Shown here in pieces: positions 22,910-33,428 of a stretch of 57,604 bases of DNA. The position numbers were made by a program, and so were the translations under genes. Numbering within the stretch: position 1 is the first letter of the stretch; each line of letters begins with the position of its first letter. The DNA is from Chromera velia (Eukaryota; Sar; Chromeraceae): positions 16,780 through 74,383 of the forward strand of contig JAHBMJ010005015.1 in the NCBI GenBank assembly GCA_018398765.1. The letters run 5' to 3'. Below the pieces are notes generated by a model. It was not told where the DNA came from. It worked only from the letters and a program-made list of their open reading frames with translations, and did not search any database.

Positions 22910-25373
22910 ATGTTTCTTAAGAGAGACAGGATGCTTGGTGCCCTTCTGGCAGTCGTGTGTTTTGTGCAGTCGTGCCCGTCAACGATTGCCTTTCAGCATC
23001 TGTTCTCCCTTCCCCTTTCCAGACGGTTAAGACAATCAACGGAGACGGACTTGGAGGTCTCACGGAGTTCCTTTTTCTTTCCCCTTTCTCTTTCAAGTCT
23101 CAGCCCTCTTTCTGTGCTGCCCGACCGGGTCGCCTCTCTTCTCTCGGCTCTTCCCGACTCTGCTGGAGGGTTGTCTGCAAGTTCCGGCACAACCCCTAGT
23201 TTCAGCATGAGTTTGGATGACGACGACGATGATGAAGATGAGGACGAAGACGACGATGATGATGATGATGACGATGACGAAGGCTCTTTGAAGAGTCTCG
23301 CAGATGCAGAGAAGTTGAAGAGGGACATCTTGCAACGCAGTAGAGAGATTGCAACTGCACGGCGCCCCTCTACGGACTTCAGTCCAGAGGCCGAGGCGAA
23401 ACCAGTGAGGACCCAGAGAAGTGCAGCCTCCACCGAAGAGCTCCTCGAGCCCCGCTCTGCTGCAAGAGACGCCACTCTGACCAGCATTCCATCGAGTACA
23501 CTGGGGGAGGAAGACCTTGAAGACCTTGACATGTCGGAGTGGAAAGCACAAGAGGTGCTCGTTGAGGCACAGTCAGTTTGCCCCCCTCCGTTTCTTTGAA
23601 GTCTTCCTGCTAATGTCCCGATCCTGTCCTGTCGCCAGCCTTTGTTTTCACCTCTGCGCTCTTCTCCATCGCCCCTGTCTTTCGCCCCTTTTCATTGCTC
23701 AGCTCTCTGCTGCTGCCCAGAGAAGAAAACCAACAAACAGAAAAAGGTCTCTCGTGACCGATAAGACCTGCCAGTCGTCGCCCCGCTCCATCCATTCACG
23801 CGATGTGAATGTGATCATACATGGCGTGAGGGGACGGAAGCGAGAGAGATTGGATGCCAGTCCGAATGTCAGGCACGTGCACCTTCTTCGTACGGTCGGG
23901 TTCTTTTGGTGAATTGAAGTTCAGCCCCATTACGGGCAGGCTGAGAAATCGTACAGATTGTGCTCATATGACCGGGCAAAAATGTGCATGTCTGTTTGCC
24001 TGTGTGTATGTGTGTATGTATCTATGTATGCACACATATATGCGCGACGAAAGAACTTCACGCTCATTCATGCAGGGACATGGAGGTGAACCGGACGGAC
24101 GTCGTGCAGGACTTTCCATTCGAGCAGCGACGGCGGTGCACCTACAAGGCGAAACTGACGGTTGACTACCAGACCATCAAGGAGGGGATGGACACGGTCA
24201 GTGAGTGAGTGAGGGAGCTAGTGGGTGAGTGTGCAAACAAACGCAGAATCACATTAATTTATGTGCCTCAAGTGTCTTCGAATAAGAATGACACTGGTAT
24301 GCATGTGGCCGTCGGACTGCCAGCCTAGCAGTCAGTGAGAGAGAGACAGAAAGTGTCTCCAGCTGGCAGGGACAGAAGGACAGTAGAGGGCAGGAGAGAC
24401 TAAGCCTTTAGAGCGATCGGAGGAGGGAACGAGGGGACTGACTGTGAGCAGAAGTTGCTCACTCGCTGTCTGTGATGGTCACTCTATTAAGCCGTGCGCG
24501 CGTGCGCGCGCGCGCATGCCTGTGTGAATAAATTGCAACCAGACAGTCGATGTGAAGCGTGTATCTATCTGCATACTTTGGATGGGACGTCGATTTTTCC
24601 CTTTAATCCCCTTCAAACTTCTCGCTGCCTGTCGCCTGCCGCTTGATCTGCAGATGCAAAAACAAGCTATGGCACATGCATTTATTTATGGCAGAAAAAG
24701 AATTCTATATGAAAATAAATGCCTGCCGCTTGATCTGCAGATGCAAAAACAAGCTATGGCACATGCATTTATTTATGGCAGAAAAAGAATTCTGTATGAA
24801 AATAAATGCCTGCCTCTTGATCTGCAGATGCAAAAACAGGCTATGGCACATGCATTTATTTATGGCAGAAAAAGAATTCTGCATGAAAATAAATGCCTGC
24901 CTCTTGATCTGCAGATGCACAAACAGGCCATGGCGCAGTTCAAAGAGGACGCAGGGAAACGAAGAGACGTTGACATGAAAAGATTGAAAGACCCAAAAGT
25001 CCAAGCGCAAATTTTCAGCGACATCGGTAGGTCCCTCCCATCCACACGTGCAGGCTGACACAGCAAACCACAACGTTCGAACCCCTTGATGATGTCTCTA
25101 GAGAGTGTCGCTCCTGATTTGCTTGTGCAATCACGGCGGGCGAAAGTAATTCAGAGAAAAACAAGAATTAGGGGGCGGAAAACAGGATTGCACGCGCATC
25201 AGAAGGACTTACGACAAGCCAGCCGCTTTTCTCTTTATTTCTTCTGTTTTGTTCCTATTTTTCCTTTTCTTTTCTCTCCTTCTCTTTCTATGGATCTTTC
25301 TCCCTCATTCTCTCCTTTTGCTTTCCGCCTCTCGTTCATCATTTCTTTCTTTCTTTCTTTCTTTTCTTTCTTT

Positions 25374-25409
<36 letters not shown>

Positions 25410-25535
25410 TTTTTCTTTCTTTCTTTCTTTCTTTCTTTCTGTCTTTCTTTCTTTTTTTCTTTCTTTCTTTCTTTCTTTCTTTCCTTCCTTCCTTCCTTCC
25501 TTCCTTCTTTCTTTCTTTCTTTCTTTCTTTCTTTT

Positions 25536-25567
<32 letters not shown>

Positions 25568-25594
25568 TTCCTTCCTTCCTTCCTTCCTTCCTTC

Positions 25595-25625
<31 letters not shown>

Positions 25626-26714
25626 TCGTGCGTTCGTTCGTTCGTTCGTTGCCCCCCTTTTTGAGAAGGGAAGGGAAGGGTCCTCTGTTCATTTCAAACC
25701 GACGAAACAATGGCCACTCTCGGCAGCGTAATCTTTGTTCTCGTTTCGTGTTTTCCCGACCTTGTATCGATACCTTTGAAAAGCATCAGAGAAAGGCTCT
25801 CATCCATATCTTTTCATTTGTGCAGTGGAGCAATTTGCGAAAAACGCCGTGGCCAACATGAAGAACGAATTACCAAAATGTTTCGGCCAGGCGATACCAA
25901 AGCTGGACATCAAGGTTGCAGACAAAAAGGGGGACATCAAGTGTCTAGACAAGAAGTCGAAGATCCAAAACAAAATTAGCTCTCTGGTGAAGAAAAAGAA
26001 GGATACGGAGACAATTGCCTTCAACTTCAGCGTTCTGGTAAGCCTTTCAAACAGGCAGAAATCTCCCTCACACTCTTCCCTCTGCAGGCCCCTTTCTTTC
26101 TTTGCGTGTTATTTATCATGCCCTCAGGCATGTTTTATTCTGATCACTCAGTGAGTTACAGTGGGGTGTGCAGCACCTTAGAATGGACGGACTTTGTTTG
26201 AAATACGTCTTTCCTGTTTTGGGCGCATACACACGTGCGCACGCGTACCCGCATTACGAGATCGAGAGAGAGAGATCGAGAGAGAGAAAGAGAGAGGGAG
26301 ACAGCGAGAGTGAGTGAGTGAGTGAGTGAGTGAGTGAGTGACAGAGAGAGCGATCCACCCATTCATATCCTCCGCTACTCTTTCTCTGATTGATGCACCG
26401 ATCCAAATACCGCTACTTGTCTTGTGTGTCTGAGTGTCCCGCATCACCCCTCATCGTCCCCCGTGAAAACGACCCGCGAAGGGCAGAGAATGAAACAGTC
26501 ACTGTTCACTTTATCGCATCACTTCGTCATCTGCCTCTATCTTCTGCAGGGAACCGAAAAGTACCCAGACGAGGAGGTGATGTTGAAGGAGAGACGGCGA
26601 ATCACGCAGCAGATGAGGCGGAAGTCCTCACTTAGCAGCCTGGCAACCTTGGCACAGTCTAACGTCAGTGGAGCCAGGTCCCCGTCTTCTCTTTCAATGA
26701 AGGCGAAAAATTAA
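22910..26714 (+). CDS. Acidic, probably plastid-targeted protein of unknown function
   Basis: Five exons: 22910-23571, 24076-24196, 24654-25026 (or a later acceptor, see repeat), 25826-26037, 26550-26714. The ends are phase-consistent and the protein is 423, 452, 481 or 510 residues depending on the acceptor of exon 3. The N terminus is a signal peptide (LGALLAVVCFVQSC) followed by STIAFQHLF and a Ser/Arg/Leu-rich stretch. This resembles the bipartite leader with an F at the cleavage site used for secondary red plastids; targeting is an inference. Next comes an Asp/Glu tract (about residues 104-125), a charged helical region, then a compact C-terminal part with CTYKAKLTVDY, IFSDIVEQFAKNAVANM and Lys-rich blocks. 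I recognise no enzyme family. The start at 22910 is the first ATG in frame and gives the signal peptide. Confidence 0.65.
24641..24920 (+). repeat. 87-bp tandem repeat carrying a splice acceptor in each copy
   Basis: The motif CTTGATCTGCAGATGCA recurs with acceptors ending at 24653, 24740, 24827 and 24914, exactly 87 bp apart. Three full copies are followed by the true exon start. 87 is 29 codons, and all copies are open in the frame of the host exon (QMQKQAMAHAFIYGRK...), so any of the four acceptors gives an in-frame protein. Copies differ by a few bases only, which points to recent duplication of an intron-exon junction. Confidence 0.9.
25338..25660. repeat. Long (CTTT)n/(CCTT)n microsatellite in intron 4 of the acidic-protein gene
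   Basis: About 300 bp of CTTT and CCTT tetranucleotides end in a short GTTC run near 25627-25649. It lies in the intron 25027-25825. It gives long artefactual FFLSFFLS and KERKKERK frames. Confidence 0.93.
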
Positions 26715-26986
26715 CAGACAGATACACAGACAGTCTACTGCTACGTTGTGACGAAAGAACTCGGAATGCCCCTTTCGCCTTTCTTCCGTCCCTTCTAATT
26801 TAACCGTGCATGCATGCGCTGGAGGATCCATCCATTCAGATGGTGGTACGATACATGCAGAGAAGATAGAAGATGCCGGAGGGAGGGAGGGAGGGAATTC
26901 CTGGCTGGCTTCTTGCCTTTAATTTCCTTCAGATCGCTCCTTTCTTCCAACTCCCCCCCTCCCGGCCCCTCATTTCGTTCGTGTCG

Positions 26987-27025
<39 letters not shown>

Positions 27026-27103
27026 CTGGCTCTCCCAGTAGAGAGTGAACTCGGGTTGATCCCAGAAGGTGGTCAGAAAGGTTCGATCTGAGTGATGCAC
27101 TCT

Positions 27104-27149
<46 letters not shown>

Positions 27150-29083
27150 TAAAGAGAGAGAGAGAGAGAGGCCGACAAACAGACGAACAGAGAGACAGAC
27201 AGGCAGGAAGAAAGAAAGACAGAAGAAACAAACAGCGGAAACAGCGGCAAAAGAAAAGAAAGAAAGGAAGGAACGAAGGAAGACTGTGTGTGTGAGAGAG
27301 AAAGAGAGAGAAAAAGAAAGGAAGAAAAAGAGAGAAAAAGCGCGCGCACGCGCGCGGAGAGAGACAGAAAGAGAGAGAAATGGAAAAAAGAGACATGCAG
27401 GAACAGGTCAGGGGGCACCGACGGACCCGGGAAAGAGAGAAAGAAGATGTCCACGTCACTGCAAGAAGTGCGGTCGCTCAGGGGGGCTTTTGAATGATGA
27501 TGTGCTCGCTCATCCACGAAAACTTCTGTAAAAGTGAGGGGGCAAGTTTGCTTCAGAGAGTTGTGTGGACAATTGAAAACGCGTGCAGGCACGCGATATC
27601 ACATTTTGTATCATTCCGTGCACGCATGCTTGGACTCGGAATGATGCTTGGCGGTGGATAGAACACCTCCCTATTGGTCGGCGTGATTGTTGGCATAATC
27701 ATAGATCACGCTCAGACAGCCTCCAGGACAACTTTGTACTAGCCTCATGGCAAGGCTCATACACTAGCAGCTAGAAAAACAAAAAGCTAGAGTGAAAGCA
27801 GTCTAGGCTCCGCATACATAAAAAAATAAAAAAGTTAATTACTCAAAATCACTTTTACTTTTTATTTATTTATTTATTTTTTTATACGAAACACTGCAAG
27901 TTCGAAGCCCAAAGCTCAGCTGACGCAAAAAAAAAAAAACTAATTGAAGTTTTGACCAAATTTTATTTTTTTATTTTTTTACGTATATGGGCAACTCAGA
28001 ATCATCGTTGGGATCAAATTTTACTCTGGCGACAGATAAACATAGCAGGAAAGCCCTAGGGCGGAACATATCAATCAATCAATCAAAACGGCGACAGTGC
28101 TCTAGGGCACCACTAATCACTATCACTATCACTAATAAAAAAAAATTGAAACGTACGTGCAAAATGCTAGGCAAAATGGGCTAGAAAATGTTAAAATAGG
28201 TTGTCAGGAAACTTGAAAACCTTATTTGGACAAACTGGTCGTGCCCACGGGCCGCGGATAACTAAATTTTAGCATTTAATTTATGAAAACTAATCGTTAC
28301 CAATGTTAAAGTCGTTTTCTAGCCTAGTTTCTGGCTAGTAGCTACAATTAAACCTAGCTATAAACACGCTGAGCCATCATCCATGAATTAATGATGAATA
28401 AATGTCGCCGTCATGTCGGCCTGAGACCAGCTTGTGGCGACTTGTGGCCAATCTCAATGATAAATGATCTCATATGGACTATTTGACGAATTTAAAACCT
28501 CAAACAAACAAAAAAACTTGTGCATCACTGCATCTGCATCCAGCGCGGCTTGAAAGCTTCAAACAAATCGAATCATTTGACTTACACATGGAATCGACAG
28601 ACCAGACGAAACCGTGTACATGTACAACCAATGACAACCAAGTCTTTGACACTCTTTGTTTACTTTTACAAATACAGGCAGCCAGGAAAGAAGGTATATG
28701 GATGTATCTGGCCAGCATGACAAAGAGCGACGGGATCAGTGCACCTCGTTTGCATTCTATGAACGCAAGCAAAGACCGAGACAAGTGGCATGCTTTACCA
28801 CAAAGCTCGATCTGAAAACATTAATTCGTACCGTTTTCTCTTTTCTTTTTGAAACGCAACATCCGTCTTGATTCCCTTGTCAGCGGATAGCGTGCGCAAA
28901 CCGTTCCACTGGCAGGAGAACTGATTACACAAACAAACAGTGCATGCTTATATCGCGCATGCCAGCAGTACACAGCAGTGCATGAGAGAAAAGTCAGCTG
29001 CGATGGCGCTCTGTCAGAGAGGCTGGGGAGGAAGGGAAGGAGGTCAAGGTGCAGGGGAGGCATGCAGTCACGAATTAAGTTAA
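26715..29083. other. Convergent intergenic region with purine/pyrimidine repeats and an AT-rich island
   Basis: It starts with CT/GA microsatellites (26990-27360) in opposite orientations. Their arms around 27000 and 27110 could pair into a long hairpin. Then comes an AT-rich island of about 27780-28450 with A/T homopolymers and repeated GCTAG motifs, probably a decayed element. No exon is supported. CATGC motifs occur near 28930-28965 and 29060. Confidence 0.6.
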
Positions 29084-29492
29084 TTATACACTCCCTCCAG
29101 CGTACGGATTGAACGGTGGCGGTGCTTGTCCCTGTGGTTGCTGCGGGCGCTGGTGCGAGGGGGCATAGGGGGGTGGTGCTTGTCCGTTTCCACCCGGCTT
29201 AGATCCCTGGGTTTGCGCCTGTTCCGGAGGTTGTGGCTGTCTGTAGTGTCCGTCTGCTGGGGCGCCCTCGTGGATGAATGGTGCGGCTGCCGGGTTCATC
29301 GGGGGGGGCGGTGGGAGCGCTTCCTCGTACTGCAGTCGTGCAATATGGGAGGGAAAGAGAGACATGTGAAATCAGGGGAGCAGGGAAGTACACAAGAATA
29401 TTGAATCGGCAGCACCTCACAGCAGCGTTAGCGCGTCTGCGGCAATTCAAGTGCTGCCTCTTGCAGTTCGTGTCAGAAACCAAACCGAAAAG

Positions 29493-29573
<81 letters not shown>

Positions 29574-29949
29574 AGCCAACAGACAAGCAAGGCAAACGAA
29601 AGGAACCCACCACGAGGATCTGGTCTCGTCTCCGAATTGCCACAAGCTCCAGACCGAAGGGGCAGACAGCAAGACGGGCTAGCTGCAGAGAGAGCGACGC
29701 AGAGAAAAACAAAGAAAGCAGACGAAGGAAAATGCACAACACTGAAATGAAGCCCACCAATGTCGACTACCGCTAGCAAAAGGGAAACCTTCAACTTCCT
29801 CTGAGAGATGTCAGGAAGCTTCTTTCATGGCAGTTTGCGACTCGACGCAAATCGAACGGAGGGAGAGGAAGAGGTCAGAGAAGGAGGGGGGGAGGGACCG
29901 TGGCGGCGAAGGGAGCGAATGAAAGAAAAGAGAAAGGGACGCAACATCG

Positions 29950-30017
<68 letters not shown>

Positions 30018-32276
30018 GACCGGTCGATATTTGAATGGAGAGGCAGTTGCGCATGAGCATGGAGAGACGGAGACGAGAAAGCTGGACACAAAGCCAGACA
30101 GATAGCAAAGAGAAGGGGGGAGGGAGGGAAGCGAGGAGACAACTTGAGGGTGACGGCAGAAAGAAAAGAACACACGGCAGGTTCATGAGCGCAGATGGCA
30201 AAGGGATCCAGGGAGGGAGATATTTGCTTCTTCTTCTTCTTCTTCTTCTTTCTTGTTCACATCCTGACAGATAGACGGGCACACCTTGAAGTGTTGTGCC
30301 GCAAATGGAATTCCTGCAGCGATAAATGAAGAGGTGCACACCAAGAGGGGTCAGTCAACCTCAGGACACTCAGAGGTGTTTGCATGAATCAGCGTTGATT
30401 GAGAGCGGAGACGGGCATGCTGGCGAACATTTCCAGCCCACCCGAACCCTCAGCCGCCTGCTTAATACCTCTCCGTCCCCCGTGCTTGCACCTCTTTCAT
30501 GCGGCCTCCAGCCAGCCAGAGACATGTTTTCCAATGGAAAGAAAGAGACAACGAAGAGACCGGAAAGCCTGGAAGCGTTCTGTTTCAAATACAGACAGAG
30601 CGACAAGGGGTGACCAGCACGCAACGTGGGTAGTCTAAGATGATAGTCCCACCTGCAGACAGCTCCCGATCACGCAAGCGAGCCTAGATCGCAAAAATAC
30701 GCGCACAGAGAGACACAAAAAAAATTCACAACACAGAATGTCCTCCGATCAACCAACAAGTCAGGCAGAAATGAATAAAGGGACAGACAGACAGACCGAC
30801 CGATGATTGTGATGGTGAGAATGAGGGCCCAGACCAGATGCATGAAGACCAGGGAGAGAGCAGGGAAGAACCAGAGGACATTGCAGAGGAAACTGCAGGC
30901 AGGGTTGCTGTTGCGCCCTGGTCTGATTGTAATACCTGCATGGGTACACATGCACATAGACAGAGAACCTCACACGCTCTCTATCTCTCTCTCTCTCTCA
31001 CACACGCTGCGCGTGCGCGCGAGCTCACACCAGAGTGCGCACACAAGGAGGACGGGGAAGTAGACAGGGGCGAGATTGTAGGCAACTGTCTTTTTCACAA
31101 TGGAATAGCGCACAACTCATACATGCATGAGAAACAGTAAGAGCCTGGAGAGAACCAGAAGCGCAGTGAAAGAGCAAAATCTGCAGAACACTATGAGAGG
31201 ACAGCAGAAATGAATTTTGGCCCCGTGCTCAAAGAAAACACCAGTTCGACGCGAGCAGCGCCGACTTCGAGGACAGGAAGCGCTGCGTGTCTGCATGGTA
31301 GTCTGCTTGACTAACCGAAAGGAAGCAGCTGGAGTCTTGCAAGCTTGAAGCATTGGAACCCACAGGGAATGCCCACGATCGTCAAACAGCACAAGATCCC
31401 GTACACAAAAGTCGCCAGAGCCATCTCAAACCCCCCAAATACGATCCAAATCACATTCATCAACAGTTCGACGCCAGCTGCAGAGCAAACAATTTTCACA
31501 CAGACGTGCGTACACTCACACTGTTCTCAAACCCACACGTCTTCAACGCATCGAACGCACGGATGAAGATACTGCCACAGGAAAATGGATAACTCCGAAG
31601 AAAGGCAGGAAAGAGTGTTAGGTGGAGGGGCCAACACAGGTGTGTGCAGTAGGAGACTGCAACACACAGAGTGGAAGTGGAGACACAAAGACGATGTCGC
31701 AGCACAAAAGAGGGAAAAAGGAGTGAGGCGAGGGGAGAAAACCACACGCTAACCAACCAGACGTTGATAAAGTGAGACGGCGCTTCTCACAGGCAGGTAG
31801 TGCGAACATGAGTCAGACATACCGAGCTAGTCAGAGACAGACTGAGAAGCCAAAGGCAGACGGAATGTAGACAGAATGCAGCGGAGGAACAGAGGCAAGC
31901 AGCTGGATACAAGCGGGTCGGACAAGCAGACAGAGGCAGTGAACAAAGATGACGATGAAGAAAGAGAAAGAGTGAGTGATGGCAGTAGCGGACAGGGAAG
32001 ATGAACCTACAATACAGGAAGAAAAAGAAGCCCATGAAGAGAGCAAAAGAGACGCTAGACTCAGGAAGCAGAGGATCGAGTGGTAGAGGAGAGAAGAGGA
32101 GGAGGCCATAGACGAAAGAGACAGGACGGAAAAAAAGGAGACGGCGAGAACATTTCAAACAACTTACTCATATGGTCATGGTTTTCGTAGCGGATCACCC
32201 GCCGCCGCCGCGTGACCACAACAGGGTGGTGAGCAAATGTGACGGCTTGCGGTTCGGATATTTGATGAGTATACAT
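29084..32276 (-). CDS. YccF-domain membrane protein with proline-rich tail
   Basis: Six exons from ATG 32276: 32168-32276, 31316-31477, 30801-30935, 30285-30313, 29611-29682, 29084-29329. They total 753 nt, 250 residues, with all phases consistent. Two YccF units are seen. Unit 1 is NVIWIVFGGFEMALA then CLTIVGIPCGFQCFKLARL and PFG. Unit 2 is NVLWFFPALSLVFMHLVW then ITIIGIPFAAQHFKLARL and PFG. These match the YccF family (PF03733), known mainly as a bacterial inner-membrane protein of unknown role. Each unit has about two membrane helices. A tail of about 75 residues is rich in Pro, Gln and Gly. Exon 4 is a 29-nt micro-exon encoding the IPFAAQHFK core. The first 36 residues carry an RRRR basic run before the membrane part. 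It is divergent with the glycine-rich gene at 32868. Confidence 0.82.
29493..29570. repeat. Compound (CA)n(GA)n microsatellite
   Basis: A CA run followed by a GA run on the plus strand, in the last intron of the YccF gene (29330-29610). The same CA-to-GA junction recurs at 29955, 37608 and 45345. Confidence 0.92.
29955..30017. repeat. Compound (CA)n(GA)n microsatellite
   Basis: A CA run followed directly by a GA run on the plus strand, in the YccF-gene intron 29683-30284. A short CTT repeat follows near 30228-30250. Confidence 0.92.
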
Positions 32277-32867
32277 TGTGATCGGCCTCTCGTCGTGAAG
32301 GAATCGACCGCTATCAGCTCTCGGTCCTATCTCTTGAGAAGCTACCTGTCTCCTGTTGGCAGTGCCACTTTCAGAAGTTCTGTTGGTGCAATCCGGGGAT
32401 ATTTCAACGCACTCCGTAGAAAAGCGAGAGAGGAGGAAACTCTTTCCTATACTTTGTCATGCGGCATTGCGACACTACAGCAGCAAGTTGCCTCTGTCTG
32501 AGAGACTGTCCGACAGCTCCTTCTCTGAGAAAGCCCTGCATGCCGCGCAGCTGCATGGTCGGCGCTGCATGCGTGGGCCCGCGGTGCATGGTCGGACCCC
32601 GCGGCCCTGCATGAACGTTCGAACAACGCGTTCGCGAAGAAGCCGTAATTTCAGGGTCTTGCTATTAATAACAGTATCTATCAATCACTAACTGAGCGTT
32701 TTTCGATCACATGTCGATACATCCACATGAGAATGCATTTAGAACGTGTTCAAACTGATTTGCTGACACGAGATGAGAATAAGCAATACGCGGTTCTCAG
32801 AAACAAGGACACTGTTGCGCACGTCTGCATCTTCCAATTTTGACTGACCTTTAAATTGTGCACTGAG
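32277..32867. promoter_or_regulatory. Divergent intergenic region rich in TGCATG
   Basis: This 591-bp gap separates the YccF gene from the glycine-rich gene. Within 32537-32615 there are five TGCATG copies (TGCATGCCGCGC, CTGCATGGTCGG, CTGCATGCGTGG, GTGCATGGTCGG, CTGCATGAACG), two followed by GTCGG. Spacing is roughly 14-25 bp. This is a strong candidate promoter element cluster; no coding exon is seen. Confidence 0.5.
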
Positions 32868-33428
32868 ATGGGCTCTAGACCCTCCAAAGCCGAGAGGGCA
32901 GCAAGCGCTGCAGGTGGTGTCACTGGTATGGCAGCAGGGGGAGTTTCTGGGTATTTCACGACAGGAGGACAGCCGGTTGCAGCGTTGACGGGGGCAGGGG
33001 CAGGGGCGACTGTGGGCACTGCTGCTGGAGCGATGACGGGAAAGTATGTGGACGCAAAGTTGAAAGAACAGAGGTGGTCAGATGAGGCCCGGGTGTCTGC
33101 GGCTGTTGTAGCAGGAGGATGTGCAGGTGCGGTTGCTGGTGGTGCTGCTGGTGTGGTTGGCGGGGGTGCGGTGGCGGCAGTCGGTGCGATAAGCGGGACT
33201 GCGATGGCTGTATCCACCACTGCTTACAACTCTCCGGGTCGAACAAAATCTGCGCGGGACAAGGGGCCAGTCCGCATCAGTCAGGTTGCCGTCACCCAGT
33301 CTAAGCGGAATGTTTCCCAAAAGAGCCCCCAGAAAAGTAAAAAGAACAGTCAAGGCGGGTGCTGCCCCATGTGGGGGAAGCCAAAGAACAAACGGGCAGA
33401 CTCGAATTGGTCTCTCTGGGGAGGCTGA
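32868..33428 (+). CDS. Glycine-rich (Gly-zipper-like) protein with N-myristoylation signal
   Basis: Single-exon gene of 186 residues. The start at 32868 gives MGSRPSKAER, a textbook myristoylation context with Gly at 2, Ser at 6 and Lys at 7. Three Gly/Ala/Val-rich hydrophobic stretches follow: about 17-38, 44-64 and 81-113. They contain GxxxG-type spacing such as GGVSGYF and VAGGAAGVVGG, typical of Gly-zipper segments that insert into or associate with membranes. The last 60 residues are basic and Ser/Lys-rich, end WSLWGG, and hold a GGCCPMW dicysteine that could be acylated. I cannot name a family. The likely place is a membrane face, through the acyl chain and the Gly-zipper helices. It is the only intronless gene of those with complete models here. 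Confidence 0.7.
   Translation: MGSRPSKAERAASAAGGVTGMAAGGVSGYFTTGGQPVAALTGAGAGATVGTAAGAMTGKYVDAKLKEQRWSDEARVSAAVVAGGCAGAVAGGAAGVVGGGAVAAVGAISGTAMAVSTTAYNSPGRTKSARDKGPVRISQVAVTQSKRNVSQKSPQKSKKNSQGGCCPMWGKPKNKRADSNWSLWGG

Noticed and set aside
24552-25058. Continuous 168-codon frame taken as a separate gene
   Set aside because: It is the 87-bp repeat ladder plus exon 3 of the acidic-protein gene. No own promoter or plausible start is seen.
25086-25731. Long FFLSFFLS and KERKKERK frames
   Set aside because: They are translations of a CTTT/CCTT microsatellite inside an intron.
28474-28815. 113-codon plus-strand frame next to the AT-rich island
   Set aside because: No recognisable motif or neighbouring exons; similar-length frames occur on both strands of the same stretch.
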